In this document: piece by piece, positions 7,844-17,125 of the stretch
Position numbering within the stretch: position 1 is the stretch's first letter
Layout of the letters: each line of letters starts with the position of its first letter
Assembly: GCA_047623555.1 (NCBI GenBank)
Contig: JBLHMP010000010.1
Location: forward strand, 1 to 63,490
Source of the DNA: NORP181 sp047623555
Lineage (GTDB): Bacteria > Pseudomonadota > Alphaproteobacteria > Rhodobacterales > Rhodobacteraceae
Direction: 5' to 3'
DNA length: 63,490 nucleotides
Translations under genes and position numbers: made by a program
Notes under the pieces: model-generated
Told to the model about the DNA's origin: nothing
What the model saw: only the letters and a program-made list of their open reading frames with translations
Database searches by the model: none

Positions 7844-8848
7844 TTATTCTGAATCTGGGCTAACACGCACCATGCGCTTGCCCTTATTGTCGCCAGCCAG
7901 CAGGCCGATCAGCGCGGCCGGGGCGTTCTCCAATCCTTCAACGATGTCTTCGAGCACCGTGATCTGACCGGATTCAACCCAAGTGCGCAGCGCCCGCAGG
8001 GCAACAGCGTCCTGATCGGCGTAATCCATCACGATAAACCCCTCCATCCGCAGACGTTTCACCACAATCAATCCGGGCAGGTTACGCGGCCCTGATGGGG
8101 TGGCGGTGTCGTATTGGCTGATTGCGCCACAGCAAACAACGCGACCCTTTTCGTTCATCATAAACAGAGCAGTTTCAAGCACTTGGCCGCCGACATTGTC
8201 AAAATAGATATCAACGCCATCGGGGCATGCGGCGCGCAATGCCTTGAACATTTTGGGGTCGCGGTAATCAACACAGGCATCAAAACCCAACGTGTCCACA
8301 ACCCAGGCGCATTTTTCTGGCCCACCGGCAATACCGACGACGCGGCAGCCAAGTGCCTTGGCGATCTGCCCGACATAAACGCCGACCGATCCGGCGGCGG
8401 CGGACACCAACACGGTTTCGCCAGCAATTGGGCGACCAACACTGACAAGCCCGTGAAACGCGGTTTTGCCGGGGATGCCGTAGACCGACATTAGATTGGA
8501 CAGCGGCCGCACATCGGGCAGTTTCTGTGCCTGGCGGGCGTCGCAGGTGACGTAATCGGCCCAGACAGATTCGGCTGCGACGATGTCACCCTTGGCCAAA
8601 CGCGGGCTATTTGATTGCATGACTTCGCACAGGGAATAGGTTGGCATAACGTCACCGGCATTGACCGCAGCGCGATAGGTTGCGCCCTTCATCCAGGCGC
8701 GGTTGGCGGCGTCGATCGACATCAGGATGGTGCGCAACAGCACTTCGCCCTCGCCGAGGGTCGGCATATCGGCATCCTGCATGGTATAGTGATCCAGGGT
8801 CAGCGCCTCGGTTGGCAGTTCTGAAATCAGTACTTGACGGTTTTTCAT
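7844..8848 (-). CDS. NADP-dependent MDR oxidoreductase (CurA/prostaglandin-reductase type)
   Basis: This 334-residue medium-chain reductase lacks zinc ligands. The N-terminal GroES-like part is followed by a Rossmann fold with AAAGSVG (residues 150-156) and a DIYFDNVGG motif typical of the leukotriene B4 12-hydroxydehydrogenase/CurA group, which reduce the C=C bond of enones using NADPH. It sits between maoC (13 bp) and an enoyl-CoA isomerase-like gene (25 bp), so it is probably co-transcribed. Confidence 0.85.
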   Translation of the reverse strand: MKNRQVLISELPTEALTLDHYTMQDADMPTLGEGEVLLRTILMSIDAANRAWMKGATYRAAVNAGDVMPTYSLCEVMQSNSPRLAKGDIVAAESVWADYVTCDARQAQKLPDVRPLSNLMSVYGIPGKTAFHGLVSVGRPIAGETVLVSAAAGSVGVYVGQIAKALGCRVVGIAGGPEKCAWVVDTLGFDACVDYRDPKMFKALRAACPDGVDIYFDNVGGQVLETALFMMNEKGRVVCCGAISQYDTATPSGPRNLPGLIVVKRLRMEGFIVMDYADQDAVALRALRTWVESGQITVLEDIVEGLENAPAALIGLLAGDNKGKRMVRVSPDSE

Positions 8849-8873
8849 ATTGTGTCCTTCGTGATTAAGGGGT

Positions 8874-9692
8874 CTAGCGCCCCGAAAATTCCGGTTTTTG
8901 TTTGGTCATAAAGGCGAAGGCCGCCTGTTTGTGATCCACGGTCAGCATTGATCGAATCATATGCCCGGCCTCGATCTGCAACGTGCTGGCCAAATCCGAC
9001 ACCGCCGCATGGTTGTGGTTGGCCTTCATATAGCTCAGCGCGATGGGCGGGCCTGCCGCCAGTTTCGCGGCCATTGTGGCGGTGGTTTGCGCCAACTCAT
9101 CGTCCGCAACCACATGGTTGAAAATCCCCAGGGCGTGGCCTTCGTCGGCCAGAACGCGACGACCGGTGAAATAGATTTCCTTGGCGCGACCGGGGCCGAT
9201 CAGATGCGTCAAATACCAACTGCCGCCAAAATCACCCGACAGGCCGATCATACCGAATGCCGGAACCAACGCCGCACTGGTGGCTGCAATCCGCAGATCG
9301 CAGGCCAGCGCCAGTGACATGCCCGCACCCGCCGCAGCGCCAGGCAGGGCAGCAATGGTGGGTTTGGGAAAGTTGTATAGTTTCAGAGATATAGCCTGTT
9401 GTGACTCGTTCAAACGCTCTATCATGGCATCGCGATCCGGCGCGCCGCCGCCGGCCAATCGATCCCCCATGCTGCTGATATCGCCGCCAGCGCAAAACGC
9501 GGTGCCTGCTCCGGTCAGCACCAAAACCCGCACATCCGGGTCGGTTTCTGTTTCGATCAGCATCTGACGCAGGGCCGGGCCGATTTTGTCGCCCATCGCG
9601 TTGCGTTTGGCCGGATTGTTCAGGGTGATCGTCGCCACATGGTTGGTGACCGAACACAAAAGCTCGTCTGTACCAGTCTCAATTATTCTCAT
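8874..9692 (-). CDS. enoyl-CoA hydratase/isomerase, PaaG-like
   Basis: This 272-residue crotonase has the oxyanion-hole motifs FCAGGD and GAAAGAG. The first hydratase glutamate appears absent, while an Asp in GLSGDFGGS lines up with the catalytic Asp of PaaG-type isomerases. That favours double-bond isomerisation over hydration, but this is alignment by eye. It is the first gene of the leftward unit and is divergent from the histidine phosphatase gene at 9785. Confidence 0.8.
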   Translation of the reverse strand: MRIIETGTDELLCSVTNHVATITLNNPAKRNAMGDKIGPALRQMLIETETDPDVRVLVLTGAGTAFCAGGDISSMGDRLAGGGAPDRDAMIERLNESQQAISLKLYNFPKPTIAALPGAAAGAGMSLALACDLRIAATSAALVPAFGMIGLSGDFGGSWYLTHLIGPGRAKEIYFTGRRVLADEGHALGIFNHVVADDELAQTTATMAAKLAAGPPIALSYMKANHNHAAVSDLASTLQIEAGHMIRSMLTVDHKQAAFAFMTKQKPEFSGR

Positions 9693-9784
9693 GATTTGTC
9701 CTTTTGGGATGGGTCCACTAGCGTCGGGCCAATTGCAGAATCGCGCCCAATATCGCGCGCAGACCCCCAGAGTGAGGCCATAAA

Positions 9785-10441
9785 ATGATCAAAGAATACC
9801 ACCAGCATGTCTATTCGCCGCCCAAAGGCGCGGCTGATCTTTTGCTTATCCGGCATGGCCAGACCGAACCGGCGCGCCCTGGGCATTCGTTTCCGATGGT
9901 GGATGGCCACGGCGATCCGTCGTTGCATCCCAATGGCGAGGTCCAGGCCATCGCTGTCGGTGAGTTCCTGAAAACCGACCCGATTGATGCGATTTATGTG
10001 ACCACGTTGCGCCGAACCCACCAGACGGCGGCGCCACTGGCGGCACATCTGGGGTTGGAGCCGAAAATCGAAGGCGATCTGCGCGAGGTTTGTTTGGGCG
10101 AATGGGATGGCGGGTTGTACCGCATCAAAGCCGCCAAGAATGACCCGCGCTTTATCCGTGCCATCGAAGGGCAGGAATGGGGCGAAATTCCGGGGGCTGA
10201 GACCACGGCCATTTTGCACGCCCGTGTGCGCGCCGGATTGTTGCGCATTGCGGCGCGTCACGCGGACCAGCGGGTCGCTGTGATGGTGCATGGCGGTGTT
10301 ATTGGGGCGGCTATGGCGATTGCCAGCGGGTCCGAACCGTTCGCCTTTAACGGAGCCGCCAACGGGTCTATCAGTCGCATCGTGATTGAAGGCGACAAGA
10401 TGAGCGTTAAGGGGTTCAACGACAGCACGCATTTGGGCTGA
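9785..10441 (+). CDS. histidine phosphatase family protein
   Basis: This 218-residue phosphoglycerate-mutase-like phosphatase has the RHG motif at 23-25 (LLIRHGQTEP) and the second catalytic histidine in VMVHGGVIG, so the active site looks complete. LREVCLGEWDGG supplies the usual acid-loop region. Substrate unknown. It is divergent from the crotonase gene at 9692 and converges with the reductase gene at 10520. A second, less complete member of the family lies at 17125. Confidence 0.85.
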   Translation: MIKEYHQHVYSPPKGAADLLLIRHGQTEPARPGHSFPMVDGHGDPSLHPNGEVQAIAVGEFLKTDPIDAIYVTTLRRTHQTAAPLAAHLGLEPKIEGDLREVCLGEWDGGLYRIKAAKNDPRFIRAIEGQEWGEIPGAETTAILHARVRAGLLRIAARHADQRVAVMVHGGVIGAAMAIASGSEPFAFNGAANGSISRIVIEGDKMSVKGFNDSTHLG

Positions 10442-10460
10442 GTTGATCAGCCCCAAAGGC

Positions 10461-10491
10461 GTGACACGGGCCGTATCGTGGCCCGTGTCAC
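10461..10491. terminator. strong hairpin between convergent genes
   Basis: A perfect 12-bp stem, GTGACACGGGCC / GGCCCGTGTCAC, has a 7-base loop and lies between two converging genes. There is no T run on either strand, but the position suggests bidirectional termination or 3'-end protection. Confidence 0.6.
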
Positions 10492-10519
10492 CATTGTTAA
10501 ACCTCTGTTTCAACGCAAT

Positions 10520-11515
10520 TTAATCCAGCGTCACAACGATTTTACCCAGCACCTTGCGGTCCTGAATCATCACCAGCGCATCTGCGGATTTCTCCAACGG
10601 AAACGAGGCGCTGATCCGGGGTTTGATCTTGCCCTCGGCATACATCTGGAACAGCTCGGCGACATTTTCCGCATGGCCTTTGGGATCGCGCAATGTGGAG
10701 GCGCCCCAAAACACACCAACAATCTGGCAGCCTTTGAGCAGCGTCAGGTTCAGTGGGATTTTGGGGATGCCAGCCGGGAAACCAACCACCAAAAACCGAC
10801 CTTCCCAGGCCATGGCGCGGATTGCCGGTTCGGCGTATTCACCACCCACCGCGTCATAAACCACATCAACCCCATCCGGCCCGGCCAGACGTTTTATTTC
10901 GGCGGAAAACGCCTTTTGGGCGTCGCGGTCCAATTTGCGTGGGTAAATCAGCGTCTCGTCCGCGCCTAAATCGCGGCAAAACTGTGCTTTTTCCTCGGAC
11001 GATACCGCGGCAATAACGCGGGCTCCGGCGGCTTTACCCAATTCAATCGCCGCAGCACCAACACCCCCGGCCGCGCCCAGAATCAACAGCGACTCGCCAG
11101 GTTGGATTTTGGCGCGATCCTTGAGCGCGTGATGCGATGTGCCGTAGGTAAAGATAAGGCAGGACGCAGCGTCATATGGCATATCATCCGGGATCGGGAT
11201 CAGTTTGGCCGCCGGGAGCACCAAATGTGTGGCAAAGCCGCCGTTTCCGGGCAGTCCCAAAACACGGTCACCAACGCTAAATCCTTGAACACCCTCACCA
11301 ATCGCCTCAATGTCGCCAGCAACTTCGCCGCCGGGCGCAAACGGACGGGTGGGCCGTACCTGATACATATCGCGAATGATCAATGTATCAGGGAAATTCA
11401 CCCCACAGGCCCGAACGCGCAGGCGGACTTCGCCCTTTTTTGGCTCTGGCGTAGGCATTTCAGTCAATTCCAGCGTCTCTGGTCCACCGGTTACAGTGCT
11501 TAACATCGCTCGCAT
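10520..11515 (-). CDS. NADPH:quinone oxidoreductase-like MDR protein
   Basis: This 331-residue zinc-free medium-chain reductase has the AAGGVGAAAIELGKA nucleotide-binding motif and the GVDVVYDAVGG segment of the quinone oxidoreductase (QOR) group. Family members reduce quinones or enoyl compounds with NADPH. It is transcribed away from the acyl-CoA dehydrogenase operon at 11655; a shared 22-bp motif lies in the divergent promoter, 95 bases from its start, so it may belong to the same regulon. Confidence 0.85.
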   Translation of the reverse strand: MRAMLSTVTGGPETLELTEMPTPEPKKGEVRLRVRACGVNFPDTLIIRDMYQVRPTRPFAPGGEVAGDIEAIGEGVQGFSVGDRVLGLPGNGGFATHLVLPAAKLIPIPDDMPYDAASCLIFTYGTSHHALKDRAKIQPGESLLILGAAGGVGAAAIELGKAAGARVIAAVSSEEKAQFCRDLGADETLIYPRKLDRDAQKAFSAEIKRLAGPDGVDVVYDAVGGEYAEPAIRAMAWEGRFLVVGFPAGIPKIPLNLTLLKGCQIVGVFWGASTLRDPKGHAENVAELFQMYAEGKIKPRISASFPLEKSADALVMIQDRKVLGKIVVTLD

Positions 11516-11609
11516 CGTCGTCTCCTTGATCAGTCGCGTAAATCATTCCATGAAGGCAGGCCCGAGTCATCCCGTTGTAAAACATTCTTGTCAATCCAAA
11601 TATGAAATG

Positions 11610-11631
11610 CAATTCTGCACAGCGGAACACA
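11610..11631 (+). promoter_or_regulatory. candidate regulon operator, site 1
   Basis: This is the first of three 22-base sites that share CAAT-N3-GC-N4-CG-N-AACA-N-A. It contains a near-palindrome TTCTGC-ACA-GCGGAA. It lies between the divergent reductase (start 11515) and the acyl-CoA dehydrogenase operon (start 11655). Similar sites are at 19701 and 37999. An IclR-family protein (18830) is the likeliest binder, by inference. Confidence 0.5.
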
Positions 11632-11654
11632 CAGGCCAATATGGCGGGAAAATC

Positions 11655-12827
11655 ATGACGTCTGACAGCACCGATCCAGACCAGTTTCGCAAAGAGCTGC
11701 GCATTTGGTTAGAGCAGAATTGCCCCGCCGAGATGCGCAAAGGTGGCAACACCGAAGAATCCATTTGCTGGGGCGGTAAGAACTGGGTGTTTGAATCCGA
11801 CGCCCAGCGGACTTGGTTAGAACGGATGGCGGCCAAGGGGCTGACCGTGCCGACATGGCCAAAGGCCTATGGCGGCGCCGGGCTGGACCGCGCCTGCGAA
11901 AAGATATTCCATCAGGAAATGGACCGGATTGATGCGCGCTCGCCTTTGCAGAGCTTTGGCATCTGGATGCTTGGGCCTGCCTTGCTGCATTTTGGCACCG
12001 AAGAGCAGAAACTACATTATCTGCCACCGATTGCGCGCGGCGAAGTGCGCTGGTGTCAGGGCTATTCCGAACCGGGCGCCGGGTCCGATTTGGCGTCGGT
12101 ACAGACCAAATGCGAAGATAACGGCGATCATTGGTTGGTGAACGGCCAGAAAATCTGGACGTCTTATGCCGACAAAGCCGACTGGATATTTGCGCTGGTG
12201 CGCACCGATCTCGACGCCAAGAAACATCTGGGCATCTCGTTTGTGCTGATCGACATGACGTCGCCGGGGGTGACAACCCGCCCGATCAAACTCATTTCCG
12301 GTGTATCGCCGTTTTGCGAGACGTTTTTTGACGATGTGAAATTCCCCAAGGAACAGGTCGTTGGCACCATTAACCGCGGTTGGGACGTTGCGAAATATCT
12401 GCTGACCCATGAACGTGAAATGATCAGCGCCGGTGGTCAGGGGCTTGGCGGCGGCCGTGCCTTGGGCGCGGTTCTGGCGGATCAAACCGGCGGGTTGAGT
12501 GATGCAACATTGCGCGCGGCGGCGTTGAAAGCCGAGGTTGATGCGCTGGCCATTGGTCTGACGCTTGAGCGGTACAAAGACCAGGCCGAAGGCGGGCAGG
12601 GTGTTGGTGATGCCTCGGCGATGCTGAAATATGTTGGCACCGAGTTGAACAAACAACGCCACGAATTGTTAATGTCGGCCAGCGGCAGCGATGCGCTGGA
12701 ATGGGGTGGTGAACAGGGCGCTGATTCGGCGGATTGGCTGCGCAGCAAGGCAAATTCGATCGAAGGTGGCACATCCGAAGTGATGCTCAGCATTATATCG
12801 CGGCGGGTTCTGGGGCTTGGGGTTTAA
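11655..12827 (+). CDS. acyl-CoA dehydrogenase, probable subunit of a paired enzyme
   Basis: This 390-residue flavoprotein has the ACAD substrate/FAD loop QGYSEPGAGSDLASVQT and the C-terminal SIEGGTSEVMLSIISRRVLGLG. The Glu found at the MCAD catalytic position appears replaced by Gly, so the base may lie elsewhere, as in isovaleryl-type ACADs. The next gene, 3 bases downstream, is a second, shorter ACAD. Adjacent pairs of this kind form alpha2-beta2 ACADs in steroid and terpenoid degradation. ATG 11655 gives the normal ACAD N-terminus; longer frames would run into the divergent gene. Confidence 0.9.
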   Translation: MTSDSTDPDQFRKELRIWLEQNCPAEMRKGGNTEESICWGGKNWVFESDAQRTWLERMAAKGLTVPTWPKAYGGAGLDRACEKIFHQEMDRIDARSPLQSFGIWMLGPALLHFGTEEQKLHYLPPIARGEVRWCQGYSEPGAGSDLASVQTKCEDNGDHWLVNGQKIWTSYADKADWIFALVRTDLDAKKHLGISFVLIDMTSPGVTTRPIKLISGVSPFCETFFDDVKFPKEQVVGTINRGWDVAKYLLTHEREMISAGGQGLGGGRALGAVLADQTGGLSDATLRAAALKAEVDALAIGLTLERYKDQAEGGQGVGDASAMLKYVGTELNKQRHELLMSASGSDALEWGGEQGADSADWLRSKANSIEGGTSEVMLSIISRRVLGLGV

Positions 12828-12830
12828 AAC

Positions 12831-13946
12831 ATGGCAAATCTGACAAAAACCGAAGAAGAAGTCATGCTCGCCGATGCTGCGCGTGGCTTTCTGGACGATG
12901 CGGCGCCGGTGTCGCATCTGCGCAAATTGCGCGATTCTGGCAAAACCTATGACGCCGCTTTGTGGAACGAAATGGCAGCGATGGGCTGGGCTGGCATATT
13001 GGTGCCGGAATCTGCTGGTGGCTCGGACATGGGCCATGCCGCAGCCGGGGTTCTGGCCGCTGAGATGGGCAAAACGCTGGTCTCGAGCCCGTTTCTGTCC
13101 AGCGCCGTTATTGCCGCGACGGCCCTGCGGCAGGTGACGACGGATCGCAGTGCAGCCGCGCTTGTGGCGATTGCATCAGGCGATATGACCTATGCCCTGG
13201 CCATTGATGAGGGAAACAAATTTGCCCCCGACGCCACCGCGATGGTGGCACAACGGGTCGGCAACGGGTTCCGTTTGAACGGCAGTAAAACCTTTGTCAT
13301 CGACGGTGGGCTTGCTGATCGTGTGCTGGTTTTGGCCCGCACCGCGGACGGTATGACGCTGTTTGATCTGCCCAAGGGTCGTGATGGCATCACCAGCAAC
13401 GCGCAATCGATGATTGATGACCGCGATGCTGCGCGTATCTTGTTTGATAATGTTGAGGCCACTGGCGACGACGTGGTTGGCACGGTTGACGACGCAATGA
13501 CCGTTCTGAAACCGGCACTTGAGGCCGGGCAGGCGGCGCTTGCGGCGGAAATGACCGGATTAGCGGCGGGGGCCTTTGGCATGACCGTTGGCTATCTTAA
13601 GGAACGCAAACAATTTGGCGTTACCATCGGCCATTTTCAGGCCCTGCAACACCGCGCCGCGCATCTGTGGTGCGAAATCGAAGTCACCGCCTCGGCTGTG
13701 ACCAACGCCGGGCGTTTGCTGGATGAGGACCCGGATAATGCCACATTGGCCGTATCACTGGCCAAGGCGCGCGCCACCGATACTGCGAAACTGGCCGTGG
13801 TCGAAGGTGTGCAAATGCATGGCGGCATTGGTATGACCGATGCGTTTGACATGGGTTTCTACATGAAACGGGCACGGGTTTCGGCGGAATGGTTGGGCGA
13901 TTACGGCTATCATGCGGAACAGGTTGCGCGGTTGCGTGGATTTTGA
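12831..13946 (+). CDS. acyl-CoA dehydrogenase, partner subunit
   Basis: This 371-residue ACAD-fold protein begins 3 bases after the previous ACAD. It has the family C-terminal QMHGGIGMTDAF motif, which contributes to FAD binding across the subunit interface, and RKQFGVTIGHFQALQHR. Its middle domain is divergent and lacks a clear SEPGAGSD loop, which fits the non-catalytic half of an alpha2-beta2 ACAD. The complex is inferred from the pairing, not shown. Confidence 0.85.
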   Translation: MANLTKTEEEVMLADAARGFLDDAAPVSHLRKLRDSGKTYDAALWNEMAAMGWAGILVPESAGGSDMGHAAAGVLAAEMGKTLVSSPFLSSAVIAATALRQVTTDRSAAALVAIASGDMTYALAIDEGNKFAPDATAMVAQRVGNGFRLNGSKTFVIDGGLADRVLVLARTADGMTLFDLPKGRDGITSNAQSMIDDRDAARILFDNVEATGDDVVGTVDDAMTVLKPALEAGQAALAAEMTGLAAGAFGMTVGYLKERKQFGVTIGHFQALQHRAAHLWCEIEVTASAVTNAGRLLDEDPDNATLAVSLAKARATDTAKLAVVEGVQMHGGIGMTDAFDMGFYMKRARVSAEWLGDYGYHAEQVARLRGF

Positions 13947-13983
13947 ATATATAACGATATCAACACAATAATCGAGGAACTTC

Positions 13984-14916
13984 ATGGCAGAAATCAGGTT
14001 TGACGGGCGCGTTGCCATCGTAACTGGGGCAGGCACCGGATTGGGACGGTCCCACGCAATGGGGCTGGCCGCACGTGGTGCCAAAGTGGTTATCAACGAT
14101 CTGGGTGTGTCCACCGATGGTCAGGGCCGATCCTCTGAAGCCGCCGAAGCTGTGGCCGAAGAAATCCGCGACCTTGGCGGCTTTGCAATCGCCCATGGCG
14201 CAGACGTGGCAGACGAGGCTGAGGTCGCCGATATGGTTGCCAAAACCATGGAGAAATGGGGCCGCATCGACATTGCGGTGAACAACGCCGGCATCCTGCG
14301 CGACAAATCATTTGCCAAAATGACCATGGCGGATTTCCGCAAAGTTGTTGATGTGCACCTGATCGGCAGCGCCTGTGTGACTCATGCCTGCTGGCCGATA
14401 TTCCGTGAACAGAAATATGGCCGGGTGGTGCTGACCGCATCGTCTTCGGGGCTTTATGGCAACTTTGGTCAGGCCAACTATGGTGCGGCCAAGGCGGCGA
14501 TGATGGGGCTGATGAATGTGCTGCATATCGAAGGCGCGCGCGATGATATTCGCGTCAACACGCTGGCGCCAACAGCGACAACCCGCATGACCGAAGACCT
14601 GTTGCCGCCCGATGTGATCGAGCTGCTGACGCCCGGGTCAATCACCACTGGCCTGTTGTATCTGGTCTCTGAGGACGCGCCTTCGCGGGTTATCCTTGGT
14701 GCCGGGGGCGGTTGTTTTGCCCAAACCCGTGTGTATGAAACCGAAGGCATCACGCTTTTGCCCGGTGACAACACCCCCGAGGCCGTTGCCGCCGCCTTTG
14801 ATCAGGTGCAGGATCCAACGGGTCAGGCCGAACTCCTCGACGCGTTTTCACAAACCCGTAAATATGCCCGCAAGGCGGCCGAGGCCCAGGGCCTGCCGCT
14901 GACCTGGACCGAATAA
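13984..14916 (+). CDS. SDR dehydrogenase, MFE-2/HSD17B4-like
   Basis: This 310-residue protein has the Rossmann motif TGAGTGLGRSHA, NNAG, and the catalytic YGAAK. The extended C-terminus and the INDLG...GRSSEAAE region resemble the dehydrogenase half of peroxisomal multifunctional enzyme 2, which oxidises (R)-3-hydroxyacyl-CoA. It would follow the MaoC-type hydratase in such a pathway. It lies between the ACAD pair and thiolase, in beta-oxidation order. Confidence 0.88.
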   Translation: MAEIRFDGRVAIVTGAGTGLGRSHAMGLAARGAKVVINDLGVSTDGQGRSSEAAEAVAEEIRDLGGFAIAHGADVADEAEVADMVAKTMEKWGRIDIAVNNAGILRDKSFAKMTMADFRKVVDVHLIGSACVTHACWPIFREQKYGRVVLTASSSGLYGNFGQANYGAAKAAMMGLMNVLHIEGARDDIRVNTLAPTATTRMTEDLLPPDVIELLTPGSITTGLLYLVSEDAPSRVILGAGGGCFAQTRVYETEGITLLPGDNTPEAVAAAFDQVQDPTGQAELLDAFSQTRKYARKAAEAQGLPLTWTE

Positions 14917-14941
14917 CAGTATACAACTTAAGGATAATATC

Positions 14942-16138
14942 ATGCGTGACGCAGTAATTGTTTCCACCGCCCGTACCCCGATTGGCAAAGCCTATCGCGG
15001 CTCTTTCAACGCCACCACGCCACAGGCGCTGGCCGCCCATGCGATCGAAAACGCCGTTGCGCGTGCCGGAGTTGACCCTGCCGAAATCGCCGATTGTGTG
15101 CTGGGTGCGGCCCTGCAACAGGGCTTTTCCGGCGGCAATATTGCCCGTCAGGCCGCCGTTCGCGCGGGCCTTCCGGTAGCCGTTGGTGGCATGTCTCTAG
15201 ATCGCCAATGTGCGTCCGGCATGATGGCAATTGCCACGGCGGCCAAGCAGGTCATTACCGATGGCATGGACGTCGTAATTGGCGGCGGTGTTGAAAGCAT
15301 TTCAATGGTGCAAACCGCCGAAATGCGCGTTGGCGCCGACCCGTGGCTGATGAAGAACAAGCCTGACATCTATATGTCGATGCTGGAAACTGCCGAGATC
15401 GTTGCCGAACGGTATGGGATCAGCCGCGAAGAGCAAGACAATTACGCTGCGCAATCGCAGGCTCGTACCCATGAGGCCCAACAGGCCGGGCGGTTTGACG
15501 ATGAAATCGTTGCGATGTCGACGGTAATGAAATTGCAAAACCGCGAAACCAAGGAAATCACCGAACATGAGGTGACGTTGGAAAAGGACGAGGGCAATCG
15601 CCCCGGTACGTCTTTTGAGAGCCTTGGCGGGTTGAAAACCGTGTTTGGCGGTGGTTCGACCATCAAAGAAGGCAAATTCATTACGGCTGGCAACGCCAGC
15701 CAGCTGTCTGATGGTGCCTCTGCCTGCGTTATCATGGAATCTTCGGTCGCCGAAAAACGCGGCCTTGAGCCGTTGGGGCGCTATGTTGGCGTCATGGCCG
15801 CAGGCTGTGAACCGGACGAAATGGGCATAGGTCCGGTCTTTGCTGTGCCAAAATTGCTGGCCGCACATGGGCTGACCATGGACGATATCGGCCTGTGGGA
15901 ATTGAACGAAGCCTTTGCTGTGCAGGTACTGTATTGCCGCGATAAACTTGGCATTCCTGACGATATCCTGAACGTTGATGGTGGTGCGATTTCCATCGGT
16001 CACCCCTATGGCATGTCCGGTGCGCGCATGGTTGGCCACGCGCTGATCGAGGGCAAACGTCGCGGTGCGAAATACGTTGTCTGCACTATGTGTGTTGGCG
16101 GCGGCATGGGCGCTGCTGGCCTGTTTGAGGTTCTGTAA
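14942..16138 (+). CDS. acetyl-CoA acetyltransferase (thiolase)
   Basis: This 398-residue thiolase has the nucleophilic Cys90 in DRQCASGMMA, NEAFAVQ, the GHPYGMSGARM histidine block, and the C-terminal CMCVGGGMGAAGLFE cysteine. It would cleave 3-ketoacyl-CoA to acetyl-CoA plus a shortened acyl-CoA. The stop is directly followed by the next start (16139), so the pair is tightly coupled. Confidence 0.95.
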   Translation: MRDAVIVSTARTPIGKAYRGSFNATTPQALAAHAIENAVARAGVDPAEIADCVLGAALQQGFSGGNIARQAAVRAGLPVAVGGMSLDRQCASGMMAIATAAKQVITDGMDVVIGGGVESISMVQTAEMRVGADPWLMKNKPDIYMSMLETAEIVAERYGISREEQDNYAAQSQARTHEAQQAGRFDDEIVAMSTVMKLQNRETKEITEHEVTLEKDEGNRPGTSFESLGGLKTVFGGGSTIKEGKFITAGNASQLSDGASACVIMESSVAEKRGLEPLGRYVGVMAAGCEPDEMGIGPVFAVPKLLAAHGLTMDDIGLWELNEAFAVQVLYCRDKLGIPDDILNVDGGAISIGHPYGMSGARMVGHALIEGKRRGAKYVVCTMCVGGGMGAAGLFEVL

Positions 16139-17125
16139 ATGCGTGACGACAGTCACCTTCCCGCAGCCCTGCGTGGGCTGCGGATTCCGTTGGTCGCCTC
16201 GCCTTTGTTCATCATTTCGGTGCCGGAACTGGTTATCGCGCAATGCAAAGCGGGCATTGTTGGATCATTCCCGGCGCTAAATGCGCGCGAGGCCGAGGGC
16301 GAGCCGCCGTTGCTTGAGGCATGGCTGGCGCAGATCAACGACGCATTGGACAAACATAATCAGGACAACCCGGATCAACCGGCGGCGCCCTATGCGGTGA
16401 ACCAGATTGTGCACCGCTCAAACGCGCGGCTGGAACGTGATTTGGAGATTTGTGCCAAATGGGAGGTGCCTATCTGGATCACTTCGTTAGGCGCGCGGGT
16501 CGAGGTTAACGAGGCGGCGCATTCCTGTGGCGGCATCGTGTTGCATGACGTTATCAATAACCGATTTGCCAAAAAGGCGATCAGCAAGGGCGCTGATGGT
16601 TTGATCGCGGTTGCCGCCGGGGCCGGGGGGCACGCTGGGCCGCAGTCACCGTTTGCTTTGATCCGTGAAATTCGCGAATGGTTTGACGGGCCGTTGTTGT
16701 TGTCGGGGGCTATTTCAAATGGCCAATCCTTGCTGGCAGCGCGGGCTCTGGGGGCTGACCTTGGCTATATGGGCTCGCCGTTTATTGCCACCCATGAGGC
16801 CAATGCACAGCCCGATTACAAAGACATGATCGTTGCGAGCGGTGCCGATGATATTGTGACTTCTTCTTTGTTTACAGGTGTTTCCGGAAACTACTTAAAG
16901 CCATCAATTGTGGCCGCCGGGATGGACGCCGACAATCTGCCCTCGGCGGATGCGAGTTCAATGAATTTTGGAACAGACCGAGAAAAACCAAAAGCCTGGA
17001 AAGAGATTTGGGGCGCAGGTCAGGGCATTGGTGCCGTTGATTCGGTCACCGATGTGGCCACATTGGTCGACCGTGTTGCGCGCGAATACCATGCCGCCGG
17101 GACAAAATTGGCGGCTGAATTCTGA
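16139..17125 (+). CDS. nitronate monooxygenase-like FMN protein
   Basis: This 328-residue NMO/2-nitropropane dioxygenase-family TIM barrel has the GAGGHAGPQSPFALIREI loop, the LLLSGAISNGQSLLAARALGAD phosphate-binding region, and GYMGSPFIATHEA. Family members include FMN-dependent oxygenases and enoyl reductases, and some occur in steroid catabolic clusters. Its frame starts immediately after the thiolase stop and its last base overlaps the next ATG. The real reaction here is unknown. Confidence 0.85.
   Translation: MRDDSHLPAALRGLRIPLVASPLFIISVPELVIAQCKAGIVGSFPALNAREAEGEPPLLEAWLAQINDALDKHNQDNPDQPAAPYAVNQIVHRSNARLERDLEICAKWEVPIWITSLGARVEVNEAAHSCGGIVLHDVINNRFAKKAISKGADGLIAVAAGAGGHAGPQSPFALIREIREWFDGPLLLSGAISNGQSLLAARALGADLGYMGSPFIATHEANAQPDYKDMIVASGADDIVTSSLFTGVSGNYLKPSIVAAGMDADNLPSADASSMNFGTDREKPKAWKEIWGAGQGIGAVDSVTDVATLVDRVAREYHAAGTKLAAEF

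Noticed and set aside
9689..10513. 274-codon minus-strand frame opposite the histidine phosphatase gene
   Set aside because: It overlaps a gene with clear RHG and HGG motifs and has no start signal or domain.
15302..16243. 313-codon minus-strand frame opposite the thiolase gene
   Set aside because: It covers an unmistakable thiolase on the other strand and its translation shows no domain.
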